Shown: one piece after another, positions 8,873 through 18,217 of the stretch
Layout: every line of letters begins with the position of its first letter
Position numbering within the stretch: position 1 is the stretch's first letter
DNA from: Actinomyces ruminicola
Lineage (GTDB): Bacteria > Actinomycetota > Actinomycetes > Actinomycetales > Actinomycetaceae
Reading direction: 5' to 3'
Length of the DNA: 64,000 nucleotides
Assembly: GCF_900103885.1 (NCBI RefSeq)
Contig: NZ_FNIM01000003.1
Location: 89,563 to 153,562 of the forward strand
Notes under the pieces: model-generated
Told to the model about the DNA's origin: nothing
Databases searched by the model: none
The model's input: only the letters and a program-made list of their open reading frames with translations
Position numbers and translations under genes: made by a program

Positions 8873-9583
8873 TCATTGCCGCCGACTTCGGCAGTCATCA
8901 CGACCGATGTCGGTGGGACGACGGGTCGGGAGTGGCATCTCGCGGTTCATGCGGGTTCGGAACTCCTCGGGGGTGGCATCGGCGAGAACGGTGGAGCTCA
9001 ACTCCGACAACTGCACCAGGCGTCGCAGCAGGGCCAGGGCAGTGCTGCGGACATCGCGATGCTCGCTCAGCGCCGTCACCGCGGCTCCGTCGACCGTGGC
9101 GATGACGGTCTCCGCTGTGAGGTACAGACCGAGCCCATTGACCACACGGTCGACGGCGGCATTCAGCCGGTTGCGCCCCTCCCCGTAAGCGCGGCCGACG
9201 GGCACGGAGGTGTTGGCGGAGATAAGCTGCATGTAGTGGCCGAGGTACGGTCCGGCATCGGGCAGGGTGGCCGACAACAGGAGCTGGACGGCCTCCTCCA
9301 GCGAGGGAGAGTGATCCAGCGCCTCGACCCTTCTGGCGACACGTTCGGCGCGTTCTGCCCACAGGGCGATGTTCACTCGCCCGGCCTCGTAAAGCAGGTC
9401 ATCCAGGCCGGAGAAGTAGTACGTGGTGGCTGACAGCGAACAGCCGGCTCGTTCCGCGACGCCACGATGAGTCACGGCGCTGGGACCGGATTCACGGATG
9501 ATCTCGGCGGCCGCGTCGATGATGCTGCGACGTCGTGCCGCGCCCTTGGACGTCGCCGGGGTTCTGGGAGTGTCGGTGCTCAC
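8873..9583 (-). CDS. TetR/AcrR-family transcriptional regulator
   Basis: 236 aa. The N-terminal HTH is typical of TetR: RRRSIIDAAAEIIRESG, then AVTHRGVAERAGCSLSATTYYFSGLDDLL (residues about 17-63), followed by an all-helical ligand domain and a basic Arg-rich tail. It is the last gene of the minus-strand series, 207 bp after the BCCT transporter, so it may regulate the transporter/creatininase genes. That role is inferred from position only; the ligand is not predictable, although BetI, a choline sensor, belongs to the same family and also sits by BCCT genes. Confidence 0.88.
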   Translation of the reverse strand: MSTDTPRTPATSKGAARRRSIIDAAAEIIRESGPSAVTHRGVAERAGCSLSATTYYFSGLDDLLYEAGRVNIALWAERAERVARRVEALDHSPSLEEAVQLLLSATLPDAGPYLGHYMQLISANTSVPVGRAYGEGRNRLNAAVDRVVNGLGLYLTAETVIATVDGAAVTALSEHRDVRSTALALLRRLVQLSELSSTVLADATPEEFRTRMNREMPLPTRRPTDIGRDDCRSRRQ

Positions 9584-9790
9584 AATACGATGATGTTAAC
9601 GTCCGCGTGAGCGGTCGGCCTTCCGGTCTCAGCCTGCGGCTATCTCGCCTCCGGGGCGGTCTCGACGGGTCCACCGGCACCGGTGGACTCGGCCACGGGT
9701 AACAGTATGCAACAGCCCAGACAAGCAAGGATTCATCCTCCAGTGCGGCGAAGAGCGCGGAGGCGGGACTGAGCGGCTCTTCTGCGATCT

Positions 9791-11434
9791 TCAAGACTGA
9801 GCCCGGCGTGCGCAGATGTCGCGGGGCGGGCTGGTACCGGCATGCTTTTGCCGCCTCCGCAGCCTGCGGACGATGTTCACCATCATGAGCAGGATGACGA
9901 CGCTGAAGGGCAGCGCGCCGACGATGGTTCCGGTCTGAATCGTGGTCAGAGCCTTGCCCCCGCCCAGGGTCAGCAGAGCTATCGCCAGGGCCGAGATGAG
10001 TATCGCGAGCACCACCCGGAACCGCGGGGATGCCTTCGCACCCATGGATACGAATCCCGACAGTGCATGCACTCCGGAGTCCAGGGAGGTCACGAAGTAT
10101 GTCCCCACCAGTACCGTGGATACCAGGATGAGTAGACCTCCGACGAGGGGCACGAAGCCGAGCGCCGTGAACAGTCCTGCAGAGACGTCCGCGTTGAGGG
10201 AGTCTCCGACCGCACCATTCGATTCTGTGTCGTAGTGCAGGGCGGCACCACCGATGACACCGATCCATATCATGACGATGATCGTTGGGATGCCGAGCAC
10301 TCCGAGTACGAACTCCCTGAGCGTGCGCCCTTTGGAGATCGAGGCGATGAAGGAGGCGACGAAAGGGGAGAAGGCGATGCACCAGCACCAGATGAAGGTG
10401 GTCCACTGCCCGTTCCACGACTCACTCCACGTGGTGATGCCCGAGCCCAGGACCTCCGGCTCGGAGTACACCGACATGGCGACGAACCGATCGACGAACT
10501 CGCCGACGGACTGCGGCAGGATGTGCAGTATGTACATCGTCGGGCCGAAGACCAGGGTGAGGAAGACAAGGACCACGGATAGGACGGAGTTGAGCTCTGA
10601 GATGAGCCGCATTCCGCGGTTGATCCCGAAGTAGACCGAGATCGCGGTGACCGCTCCCATCGTGGTGATGACGGCGACCTTGCCGGAGGTGGAGACCTCG
10701 ATGCCCAGCAGCGCGGACAGCCCCGAGGACAACTGCAGTGAGGCGAAACCGAAGGACGTGGACAGGCCCAGGATCGTTGCGAGGATGGCGAAGAGCTCGA
10801 TCGCCAACCCGGTGTGGCGCCGGTGCCGTGCCGGGAAGAGATCCTCACAGGCGCCCCGGAATGTGGGTTGCTGTGCGCAGTTGTATGTGGAGTAGGCGAT
10901 GCACAGGGCGACGACGCAGTAGATCGCCCAGGCGGTCAGCCCCCAGTGGAAGTATCCCCAGGACAATGATGCCGAGTCGACGTCTCCCGGATTGGAATCG
11001 GCGAGAGGGTCATCGGTCTTGAGGAGGACGGGCTCGGCGACGGACCAGAAGATGAGTCCTATGCCCTGCCCCGAGGCGAAGAGCATCGAGTACCAGGCGA
11101 AGCGTCCATACTCGGTCCTCGCCTGCGGGCCGCCGAGTCTGATAGATCCGTGGGAGGGAGACAAGGCGATGACTAGGACGAAGGCGAGGGCGAGGACCGA
11201 GAAGACGACGAAGTACCAGGAGAAGTACTCGGTGACGAAAGTGCGGGCCACATCGATGATGGTGGAGGCCTGCTCCCGGAACAGGACGGTCCCCAGGGCC
11301 AGTAGGACGACAACGGCCACCGCCGCGATTCTGATGTTGTTGTCATCGTGGCGTCTGGCATCGGCGCTGATCTGGGCAGAGCCATCCAGCTCCTCACCGA
11401 AGTCATTGGCCCTGGGGCCGTCTTCAGAACTCAT
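9791..11434 (-). CDS. BCCT-family transporter (betaine/carnitine/choline type)
   Basis: 547-aa transporter with 12 predicted membrane helices and a charged 35-residue N-terminal leader. Family hallmarks are FAWYSMLFASGQGIGLIFWS early on and the TM8 signature WNGQWTTFIWCWCIAFSPFV. BCCT proteins import zwitterionic or quaternary compounds (betaine, carnitine, choline) with Na+ or H+ or by exchange. The ATG lies inside the 3' end of the creatininase gene (11-bp overlap), so the two are translationally coupled. Inference: substrates related to creatine, guanidinoacetate or creatinine are plausible, since creatine and guanidinoacetate are small zwitterions like the known substrates. Nothing in the sequence proves this. 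Confidence 0.93.
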   Translation of the reverse strand: MSSEDGPRANDFGEELDGSAQISADARRHDDNNIRIAAVAVVVLLALGTVLFREQASTIIDVARTFVTEYFSWYFVVFSVLALAFVLVIALSPSHGSIRLGGPQARTEYGRFAWYSMLFASGQGIGLIFWSVAEPVLLKTDDPLADSNPGDVDSASLSWGYFHWGLTAWAIYCVVALCIAYSTYNCAQQPTFRGACEDLFPARHRRHTGLAIELFAILATILGLSTSFGFASLQLSSGLSALLGIEVSTSGKVAVITTMGAVTAISVYFGINRGMRLISELNSVLSVVLVFLTLVFGPTMYILHILPQSVGEFVDRFVAMSVYSEPEVLGSGITTWSESWNGQWTTFIWCWCIAFSPFVASFIASISKGRTLREFVLGVLGIPTIIVMIWIGVIGGAALHYDTESNGAVGDSLNADVSAGLFTALGFVPLVGGLLILVSTVLVGTYFVTSLDSGVHALSGFVSMGAKASPRFRVVLAILISALAIALLTLGGGKALTTIQTGTIVGALPFSVVILLMMVNIVRRLRRRQKHAGTSPPRDICARRAQS

Positions 11435-12188
11435 GGCGGATAGCCTCGACCATGCCGGTTGCGGCGGTGTCCAGAAGGATCCGCCCCTTCTCCAGGGTTG
11501 CGTTCCTCGCCGAGGACAGGCAGCCCGACGGCGGGGTCAACTCGGGTTTGATGGGAAGGATGTCGTAGTTTGGCAGGACGGCGGGCGGGTCGTCGGAGAC
11601 CCGCTCCATGTCGACCAGGTCGGGGTGTAGCAGGAGCATGAGGGAGGTCTCCAGCACCCCGCCGTGTTCAAGATCCCAACCCGTGAAGCCCTCGGGGTAG
11701 AGCCGGTCTATGGTCGCGTCGTCGACGAAGTCCCAGTAGGATATGAGTTGACAGATGATCTCGATGCCTCGCGCCCGCAGGTCACGTACCGCCAGGTCGA
11801 CGCCCTCGAAGAGGAACTGGTAGTTTTCGTAGTGGCCGTTGCAGAAGACGAACCTGCGTATTCCGTGTTCGGCCAGCTCAAGGGTGATCTCCTTAGCAAG
11901 GTCGATAAAGGTCTTGCCCGTCATGCTAACGGTGCCCGCCAGGTGATACCCGCCCCCTGAGCGTTGCTGGGACTTGTAACCGAAGGTGATGGCCGGTCCG
12001 ACGACGGCACCTATCCTTTCGGCGACGGCGATGGCCATGTCGGTTGAAAGCAGCTCGTCCACGCACAGGGGCATGTGGGGCCCGTGCTGCTCCAATGAGC
12101 CGACCGGGATGATGACGATCGGGTTGGTGGCGAGGCGTTCGCGGTAGGTGAAGGCGTCCATTTCCTTCATGAGTACGGTCTGTTTCAT
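11424..12188 (-). CDS. Creatininase (creatinine amidohydrolase) family protein
   Basis: 254 aa, the normal length for the family. The metal-ligand set of Pseudomonas creatininase (Glu34, His36, Asp45, His120, Glu122, His178) is fully present as Glu33, His35, Asp44 (SLEQHGPHMPLCVDEL), His119 and Glu121 (CNGHYEN) and His175 (WDLEHGG). Aromatic residues Trp152 and Trp171 lie close to substrate-contacting tryptophans of the Pseudomonas enzyme. This supports a true creatinine-to-creatine ring opener more than a distant family member such as MftE, though other cyclic amides are possible. It overlaps the BCCT gene by 11 bp, and a truncated copy lies just upstream. Together with the nearby amidinotransferase and arc genes it suggests guanidino-compound catabolism. 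Confidence 0.88.
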   Translation of the reverse strand: MKQTVLMKEMDAFTYRERLATNPIVIIPVGSLEQHGPHMPLCVDELLSTDMAIAVAERIGAVVGPAITFGYKSQQRSGGGYHLAGTVSMTGKTFIDLAKEITLELAEHGIRRFVFCNGHYENYQFLFEGVDLAVRDLRARGIEIICQLISYWDFVDDATIDRLYPEGFTGWDLEHGGVLETSLMLLLHPDLVDMERVSDDPPAVLPNYDILPIKPELTPPSGCLSSARNATLEKGRILLDTAATGMVEAIRHEF

Positions 12189-12224
12189 GAGATCAGTGCT
12201 TTCTCGTGCTCGGCTGGGGATGTC

Positions 12225-12488
12225 TCAGCCTCGTTTGTACTGGGGGCGGCCGCGGTCCGGGTGGAGAAAAGTGCCTGAGCGCTGCTGGGACTTGTAACCG
12301 GTGGTGATGGTTGGCCCCACAAGGGCTGCTCCCAGGTGCTCAGCGGTCAACTCGGCCGTCGTAGTTGACAGAAGGACGTCGACGCTCACAGGCATGTGTG
12401 GTCCGTGCTGCTCGACGGCTCCCACGGGGATAAGGCATCGAGCCTCATGATGTTGTTCGTGTTCATGGGTATATGGACTCCTTGGCAA
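12225..12488 (-). pseudogene. Truncated creatininase remnant
   Basis: About 87 codons. The translated core LIPVGAVEQHGPHMPVSVD, followed by PTITTGYKSQQRSG, matches residues about 26-77 of the intact neighbour, including the first Glu/His/Asp ligands. Right after KSQQRSG the homology stops, replaced by about 15 unrelated residues and a stop. The His119/Glu121/His175 half is absent, so no activity is expected. It is most simply a tandem creatininase copy that lost its 3' two-thirds. Confidence 0.8.
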
Positions 12489-12539
12489 ATGGTGGCGGTA
12501 GCGTGCGTGATGGCTCGTCGGATTGATGGGGGCGAGTGT

Positions 12540-13514
12540 TCAGGAGCTCGTCGAGTCGGCGAATGCCTTGTCTGCGCCGGACTTTGCGGGGGCCTCCTGC
12601 TTGTCGTTCTTCGTCGAGAATATGATCTGAGAGACGCCTCCGGCGATGATGAGGGCGCCGCCGAGCCCCTGGGTGAAGGTGATGTGTTCGCTGAACAGGA
12701 TGATACCGAGCAACGTGGCCATGATTGTCTCCTGGTAGGAGATGGTGGCCAGTTCGGAGGCGAGTAGGATCTTCGAGGCGACCGTCAGGAAGAAGAAGGC
12801 GCCGAACCCGGTGATAAAGGCTGCCACGACGAGCACGGTCCAGCCGCGGGCGGTCATCTCAGACAGGTCCGGGCGATTAACGAGGAGGATCGTGCCTAGT
12901 GTGATGATCGCGAAGGTGAAGTTGCAGTAGGAGCGTATATCGGAGTCGACATCGGTCCGGTAGCGGCTGAAGAAGAGGAAGAGGCCGTAGGCCACGCCGG
13001 AAGCCAGGGCTACGAGATTGCCGGCCATGTACTTGGGGTCAAGGTCTAGGCTGACGGTGAATCCCTCGCCCGAGGTGTAGTTTATGATGCCTATAATCAT
13101 TAGGCAGCCGATAAGCACGGCGGCCAGTGATAGGCCGGTGACCTTTGTGAAGGGCTCCTTGAGGAAGATCGTCGCCAGTACCGTAGAGTATACGGGTCCG
13201 GTGTAGATGAGGAAGGCGGCGTTCGACAGGGTCGTCATTTGGGTGGACATGACGTAGAGGCCGGAGAGCAGGCCCAGGAAGATGCCCGTGAGGATGACGG
13301 CAGGAGATATCCTGAAGTTGCGGAACTTATGGAATCTCCGTGTTGCCAGGAATATCGCCGTCATTCCCAGGAATCCGGCGAAGCTGCGGTTGAACGAAAT
13401 AAAGAGCCCCGGCGCCTCGATATAGCGGGCGAAGGCGCCGATTCCTCCCATCAGGCTCGATGAGAGAAACATGAATGCGAATCCCTTGAGTTTTTCTCGA
13501 CTCGATGAGTCCAA
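12540..13514 (-). CDS. EamA/DMT-superfamily transporter
   Basis: 324-aa membrane protein with ten predicted helices in two EamA halves, the second ending GLGGALIIAGGVSQIIF, plus a hydrophilic 25-residue tail. No ATG fits the N-terminus. TTG at 13514 is placed 6 bp after a perfect AAAGGAG and gives the sequence (M)DSSSREKLKGFAFMFLSSS, so a TTG start is proposed. DMT proteins usually export amino acids or metabolites. It follows the amidinotransferase gene after a strong hairpin, so it may start a second unit with the creatininase and BCCT genes. A role exporting glycine, sarcosine or a similar product, or exchanging guanidino compounds, is guesswork. Confidence 0.88.
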   Translation of the reverse strand: MDSSSREKLKGFAFMFLSSSLMGGIGAFARYIEAPGLFISFNRSFAGFLGMTAIFLATRRFHKFRNFRISPAVILTGIFLGLLSGLYVMSTQMTTLSNAAFLIYTGPVYSTVLATIFLKEPFTKVTGLSLAAVLIGCLMIIGIINYTSGEGFTVSLDLDPKYMAGNLVALASGVAYGLFLFFSRYRTDVDSDIRSYCNFTFAIITLGTILLVNRPDLSEMTARGWTVLVVAAFITGFGAFFFLTVASKILLASELATISYQETIMATLLGIILFSEHITFTQGLGGALIIAGGVSQIIFSTKNDKQEAPAKSGADKAFADSTSS

Positions 13515-13642
13515 CGTCCGCTCCTTTGCGGGGGGCGTCGCCGACGAAGAGCGCCGGCGACAGAGTAGTGATAAGTGTGGGACTGGCGAAGACACGGCGA
13601 TCGGTCGACTGCATGTGGCCGAGAACGTCCGGCTACGCCCAC

Positions 13643-13680
13643 GCCGTGGGTGACGGTCGTCGCCGACCGTCACCCACGGC
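13643..13680 (-). terminator. Perfect 17-bp hairpin after the amidinotransferase gene
   Basis: Arms 13643-13659 (GCCGTGGGTGACGGTCG) and 13664-13680 pair without a mismatch around a 4-base loop (TCGC). There is no U-tract, as is common in actinobacteria. It lies 27 bp beyond the amidinotransferase stop and separates it from the EamA gene. Confidence 0.75.
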
Positions 13681-13707
13681 ATGCGGTGACGGCGCTGAGT
13701 TCTCGGA

Positions 13708-14835
13708 TCAGACGAGGGTCGGGTCCTCGACCTGGTTCGGGAAGTAGTCCTCGCAGCCGCCCTCGCGGTAAACGTCCGCGGTGGCGCAGTGCAGCGCGCC
13801 GCCGAAGGGGTAGGCATCGCGGAACGGCACGGGGATGACATTCATGCCGAGCTTGTCCATCTGCTCCATCTGGTGGACCTCGGAGGCCTCGCAGATGACC
13901 GTCTTGTGGTCGAGCACCAGACAGTTCATGGACAGCCACACCGAGGAGTAGCACAGCGGCGGGGGCGTGTCGTGAGCCGGCTGGGCGGCGTCGACGATCT
14001 GCCAGTCGTTGGCCTCGAAGATCTTGCGCTGCTCCTCGGGCAGACGACGCTGCGGGTTGTTGATGATCAGACCGGGCCGCAGCGGCACGAAGGTCGCATC
14101 AATGTGGATCGGGTAGGGGTCGCCCGGGAAGTTGACCGCGTGCACCCGCAGGTCCGGGTAGTAGCGCTTGAACCACTCCATGGCCGTGCGGTTGGTGGTC
14201 AGGCCGTGCTGGATGAACAGGTCCTTGCCCAGCCGGAGCACGTCGGCGGCGTCCCACATGGGCTCGACCTCGGTGGTGACGAAGTCCTTGTTCGCGGTAC
14301 GTTCGAGCCGCTCCTCCAGGGAGATCTGCTCGTCGTAGTAGTTGTGCTTGTAGGACTTGTCGGTCAGGCGGGGGCGAGGGGCCTGGGTCCACTTGAACTC
14401 CGGGTCCTCGTCGAAGTACTGCTTCATGAGCGGCCAGTAGGCCAGGTACTCGAAGTAGCGGCAGCGGAAGGAGTTGGCGGAGGCCATGATCTCGTTGCCG
14501 ATGGTGAGCAGGATGTCGCGCGGCGGCATGCAGGTCATCATCGAGTCGTTGCGGAAGTCCGGCGTCTGAATGTGCTGGTTCCACTGCAGCGGGGTGGGGC
14601 GGTCGACCTTGACGCCGTGCTCCTCAAGGGTCTTGGCGAGGAAGTCGAGCTGGGCGGCCGCCTTCTCCACGGTCTCCAGGGGGCGGGGCCCCCACATGCC
14701 GCGCATCTCGGAGTCGATCGGAACCTTCTCGGAGGTTGCGGGCTCCTCCGGCGGGATGACGGAGTGCTCGGCCCGGCCGACGATGACATGCTTGAGCGGG
14801 TCGAAGTCGTTCCATGAGTTGACGATCTTCGTCAT
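13708..14835 (-). CDS. Arginine:glycine amidinotransferase (AGAT/GATM) homologue
   Basis: 375 aa. Colinear with vertebrate glycine amidinotransferase through the catalytic half: MWDAADVLRLGKDLF, PIHIDATFVPLRPGLI, SVWLSMNCLVLDHK and GGALHCATADVYREG. The catalytic triad of human AGAT (Asp254, His303, Cys407) corresponds to Asp195, His244 and Cys350. The family reversibly moves the amidino group between arginine/ornithine and glycine/guanidinoacetate. Start taken at ATG 14835, 10 bases after AAGGA; a GTG three codons upstream is too close to that site. It is the fourth gene of the arcABC unit, 128 bp after arcC, an unusual neighbour for an arginine deiminase pathway. It is not arginine deiminase, which is encoded separately. 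StrB-like aminocyclitol amidinotransferases are the main alternative, but no such pathway is nearby. Confidence 0.88.
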   Translation of the reverse strand: MTKIVNSWNDFDPLKHVIVGRAEHSVIPPEEPATSEKVPIDSEMRGMWGPRPLETVEKAAAQLDFLAKTLEEHGVKVDRPTPLQWNQHIQTPDFRNDSMMTCMPPRDILLTIGNEIMASANSFRCRYFEYLAYWPLMKQYFDEDPEFKWTQAPRPRLTDKSYKHNYYDEQISLEERLERTANKDFVTTEVEPMWDAADVLRLGKDLFIQHGLTTNRTAMEWFKRYYPDLRVHAVNFPGDPYPIHIDATFVPLRPGLIINNPQRRLPEEQRKIFEANDWQIVDAAQPAHDTPPPLCYSSVWLSMNCLVLDHKTVICEASEVHQMEQMDKLGMNVIPVPFRDAYPFGGALHCATADVYREGGCEDYFPNQVEDPTLV

Positions 14836-14963
14836 GGTGGTCACTTCCTTAGTGAGTGTGTGTCGGTGCGTCTGCTGCCTGATAGTTGCGGACGGTGGGT
14901 CGGTTCTTGAAGATCTGGTGGTTGAGTGCTGGCATCACCTTCTCGACGTGTGTCTCGGTAGGT

Positions 14964-15944
14964 TCAGAACTGTTGGTGACGGGGGAACATGAGTCCCGGC
15001 ATGGGCGGGCGGATGTCCTCCGGTCCGCCGTAGTCCCCGCCCGCGGTGACGATGGTTCCCGCGGTGCCGTCGATAATCTCGGTGGTGTCCTCCAGGCGGC
15101 CAATGGCGGCCATGTCTCCGGTCAACTCCACGAAACGGCACACCGCCTCCACCTTGGGTCCCATTGAGCCGGCGGGCAGGTCCAGGGCGCGCAGAGATGC
15201 CGGGGTGGCCCGGTCGATGCGCCGCTCCTGCGGGGTGCCATAGCCGGTCCTCACGCCGTCGACATCGGTGAGAATGAGCAGGGCGTCGGCCTCCAGGTGC
15301 TCTGCGAGCACGGCGGCGGTCAGATCCTTGTCGACGACGGCCTCGACGCCCTCCAGCTTGCCCTTGGCGTTGCGGATCACCGGTACTCCGCCCCCGCCGG
15401 AGCAGACGACTACGGCGCCGGCCTGAAGCAGGATGCGGGCCATGCGCGTCTCGATGAAACGCTGCGGTTTGGGAGAGGCGACCACACGACGCCAATGGGC
15501 GCCGTCGGGCTTGACGGTCCAGCCTCGCTCGGCCGCAAGCGCCCGGGCCGTGGCCTCGTCGTAGACCTCGCCCACGAACTTGGTGGGGTTGTTGAAGGCC
15601 GGATCGCCGGAAAGGACCAGGGTCTGGCTGATCAGCGAGGCGACGTGGCGGCCCGGCAGTGCGTTCTGCATGGCCTGGAGGAGCCAGTAGCCGATCATGC
15701 CCTGGGTCTCGGCTCCGAGTGTGTCGAAGGGGTAGGGCTCGCTCAGCCGCTCGTCGTTGGCGGACTCCAGAGCCAGCGTTCCGACCTGCGGGCCGTTGCC
15801 GTGGGTGATGATGAGCTCATGCTCCTCGGCCAGTGCGGCCAGCGCCTTGGCCGCCCGCTTGACGTTGGCGATCTGGGTGCGGGCGTCGGGCTTGTCTCCC
15901 CGACGCATGAGCGCATTGCCTCCGAGTGCGGCGACGATTCTCAT
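14964..15944 (-). CDS. arcC: Carbamate kinase
   Basis: 326 aa, usual length about 310. Opens MRIVAALGGNALMRRGD, the amino-acid-kinase nucleotide loop, with ITHGNGPQVG and VVCSGGGGVPV further on and AVVDKDLTAAVLAEHLEAD, the Lys-containing carbamate kinase motif. It makes ATP from carbamoyl phosphate and ADP, the energy-yielding last step of the arginine deiminase pathway. It starts 7 bp after the arcB stop, so the two are translationally coupled. Confidence 0.96.
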   Translation of the reverse strand: MRIVAALGGNALMRRGDKPDARTQIANVKRAAKALAALAEEHELIITHGNGPQVGTLALESANDERLSEPYPFDTLGAETQGMIGYWLLQAMQNALPGRHVASLISQTLVLSGDPAFNNPTKFVGEVYDEATARALAAERGWTVKPDGAHWRRVVASPKPQRFIETRMARILLQAGAVVVCSGGGGVPVIRNAKGKLEGVEAVVDKDLTAAVLAEHLEADALLILTDVDGVRTGYGTPQERRIDRATPASLRALDLPAGSMGPKVEAVCRFVELTGDMAAIGRLEDTTEIIDGTAGTIVTAGGDYGGPEDIRPPMPGLMFPRHQQF

Positions 15945-15951
15945 GGTCGCA

Positions 15952-16959
15952 TCAGTCCCATTCGCCCAGGGTCGCCACCATGACGGCCTTGATGGTGTGC
16001 ATACGGTTCTCCGCCTGGTCGAAGGCGACGTTGCGCTCGGTCTCGAAGACGTCGTCGGTCACCTCCAGGCCGTCCAGTCCTGTCTTGGTGTAGATGTCCT
16101 CCCCGACGGTCGTGTTGCGGTCGTGGAAGGCCGGCAGGCAGTGCAGGAACTTCACGTCCGGGTTGCCAGTCCGCTCTACTAGGGAGGCGTTGACCTGGTA
16201 GGGCTTGAGCAGGGCGATGCGCTGATCCCATACCTCCTTCGGCTCGCCCATGGACACCCACACGTCTGTGTACAGGAAGTCGGCTCCCTTGACGCCCTCA
16301 TCGACGTCGGAGCCGATGGTGATCCGGGCGCCGGACTCCTCCGCCAGGCGCCTGGCCGAGGCGACGACGTCGTCGGCGGGCAGCAGTTCGGCGGGCCCGA
16401 CCAGGCGCACGTCCATGCCCATGAGGGCCCCGGAGACGAGCAACGAGTTGGCAACGTTGTTGCGACAGTCGCCCAGGTAGGCGAAGGAGATCTCCTTCAG
16501 CGGCCGCTCCGCGTGTTCCAGCATCGTCAGCTGGTCGGCCAGGGCCTGGGTGGGGTGCCAGTCGTCGGTCAGCCCGTTCCACACCGGCACGCCGGACAGG
16601 TCGGCGAGTTGCTGGACGTGTTCCTGCTTGCGGCCCCGGAACTCGATGCCGTCGAACATGCGCCCCAGCACGCGGGCGGTGTCGGCGACGGACTCCTTGT
16701 GCCCCATCTGAGAGCCGGAGGGGTCGAGGTAGGTGGTACTGGCTCCCTGGTCGGCGGCGCCGACCTCGAAGGCACAGCGAGTGCGCGTAGAGGTCTTTCC
16801 GAACAGCAGGGCGATGTTCTTACCCTTGAGGCGCTGGACCTCCCGGCCCGCCCGCTTGTCGGCCTTGAGCTGGCCGGCCAGATTGAGCAGGATGCTCCAC
16901 TGCGAGGCCGTGAAGTCGAGCTCCTTGAGGAAGGAGCGCCCGGACAAAGGATGCGGCAT
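15952..16959 (-). CDS. arcB: Ornithine carbamoyltransferase (catabolic)
   Basis: 335 aa. The carbamoyl-phosphate loop STRTR is at residues 57-61. [12 protein letters not shown], the [11 protein letters not shown] loop and the HCLPAFHD motif holding the catalytic Cys are all present. In the pathway it phosphorolyses citrulline to ornithine and carbamoyl phosphate. AGGAGA sits before the ATG. The 335-residue length and position between arcA and arcC favour the catabolic ArcB role over anabolic ArgF. Its product ornithine is also the amidino acceptor of the nearby AGAT homologue. Confidence 0.96.
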   Translation of the reverse strand: MPHPLSGRSFLKELDFTASQWSILLNLAGQLKADKRAGREVQRLKGKNIALLFGKTSTRTRCAFEVGAADQGASTTYLDPSGSQMGHKESVADTARVLGRMFDGIEFRGRKQEHVQQLADLSGVPVWNGLTDDWHPTQALADQLTMLEHAERPLKEISFAYLGDCRNNVANSLLVSGALMGMDVRLVGPAELLPADDVVASARRLAEESGARITIGSDVDEGVKGADFLYTDVWVSMGEPKEVWDQRIALLKPYQVNASLVERTGNPDVKFLHCLPAFHDRNTTVGEDIYTKTGLDGLEVTDDVFETERNVAFDQAENRMHTIKAVMVATLGEWD

Positions 16960-16993
16960 GTTGTTCTCCTGATGTGTTTCGAATGCGGATGGA

Positions 16994-18217
16994 TCAGTCG
17001 ACGGGATTGCGCAGGACTGGGCAGCTCATGCAGTGTGGTCCGCCACGGCCGCGGCCCAGCTCCGACCCGGGAATGGTGAGCACCTCGATGCCCTTGCTCG
17101 TCAGGTACCTGTTGGTGTTGACGTTGCGCTCGTAAGTGATGATCGTGCCGGGGGCGATGGCCAAGGAGTTGGCGCCGTCGTCCCACTGCTCGCGGGCGGC
17201 GGAGCGGGAGTCCTGGGGGGTGGTCAACACGACGATCTCATCGAGCCCGAGGGCCTCGGCGATGACTTGGTGCATGAGCTCGGGGGCGTTCTCCCTGACC
17301 TCGATCTCATCGGGGCTGTCGCCGGGGCGCAGTGTGACGGTGGGGAGCATCCCGGCGCCCGCATACTTGGTGAAGGTGCCGCGGTCCACCATCGTCATGA
17401 TGGTGTCCAGGTGCATCTGTGCACGCGACTTGTGCATGCGCACGGCGACGACCTCACGAATGCCTCCGGCGAAGAGCTTCGCCGCCAGATGCTCCACGCC
17501 CTGCGGGCAGGTACGTTCGGAAACGCCGATCATGACCGCGCCGTTGCCGATGATTTGGATGTCGCCGCCCTCGATGCTCATTTCGCGGCCGAGCGTGCCA
17601 TCGTTCCACAGGGGGAAGTCGGCGTTGGCGAACAGCGGATGCCACCGGTAGATGGCCCGATAGTTGAGGGTCTCGCGGCGGCGGGCGGTGCGGCGCATGG
17701 TGTTGACCGAGACTCCGTCGTAGATCCAGCTGGAGGAGTCCCTGGTGAACAGGTGGTTGGGCAGAGGCGACAGCAGGAGGTCCTCGTCGTCGATGGAGGA
17801 CATGACCATCGAGGAGACGCCGGGAAGCTGTTCAAGGAGCTCTGCCTTGGTGATGCCGGCGATGAGTACCTCGGCCAGTACCGCGGCGGGGGCCTCCTCG
17901 GCCCACCGGCGCACCGTGGGGGCGGCCGTGAGGCCGGTGTGATCAGGGGTGAGTGCGCCTTCGAGCAGGTACTCCCGGGCCGCGGGGACCTCGATGGTGT
18001 CGGTGAGGAGGTCCTGGAGATACAGGATATTGACGCCGCGCTGTTTGAGGATCGCCGCGAACTGGTCGTGATCCTGCTGGGCCCTCTCCAACCACAGCAC
18101 GTCGTCGAACAGAAGCTCGTCCTTGTTGTCCGGGGTGAGTCGGTTCATCTCCCTGCCGGGGCGGTGAAGGATGACCGTTGCTAGCTCGCCGATCTCAGAG
18201 GCGACGGAAAACTTCAT
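16994..18217 (-). CDS. arcA: Arginine deiminase
   Basis: 407 aa, standard length. Catalytic residues known from Pseudomonas ADI (Asp166, Glu224, His278, Asp280, Cys406) are found as Asp160 (HLFTRDSS), Glu216 (MSIEGGD), His269 and Asp271 (QMHLDTIMT) and Cys396 ([11 protein letters not shown]). It converts arginine to citrulline and NH3 in the cytosol. Start at ATG 18217 ([20 protein letters not shown]) behind GGAG; a longer in-frame extension upstream is not conserved-looking. First gene of arcA-arcB-arcC-amidinotransferase. There is no arcD antiporter or ArgR gene in the window. Confidence 0.97.
   Translation of the reverse strand: MKFSVASEIGELATVILHRPGREMNRLTPDNKDELLFDDVLWLERAQQDHDQFAAILKQRGVNILYLQDLLTDTIEVPAAREYLLEGALTPDHTGLTAAPTVRRWAEEAPAAVLAEVLIAGITKAELLEQLPGVSSMVMSSIDDEDLLLSPLPNHLFTRDSSSWIYDGVSVNTMRRTARRRETLNYRAIYRWHPLFANADFPLWNDGTLGREMSIEGGDIQIIGNGAVMIGVSERTCPQGVEHLAAKLFAGGIREVVAVRMHKSRAQMHLDTIMTMVDRGTFTKYAGAGMLPTVTLRPGDSPDEIEVRENAPELMHQVIAEALGLDEIVVLTTPQDSRSAAREQWDDGANSLAIAPGTIITYERNVNTNRYLTSKGIEVLTIPGSELGRGRGGPHCMSCPVLRNPVD

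Noticed and set aside
13708-14844. GTG start at 14844 for the amidinotransferase
   Set aside because: It lies one base after the AAGGA site; ATG 14835 has workable spacing.
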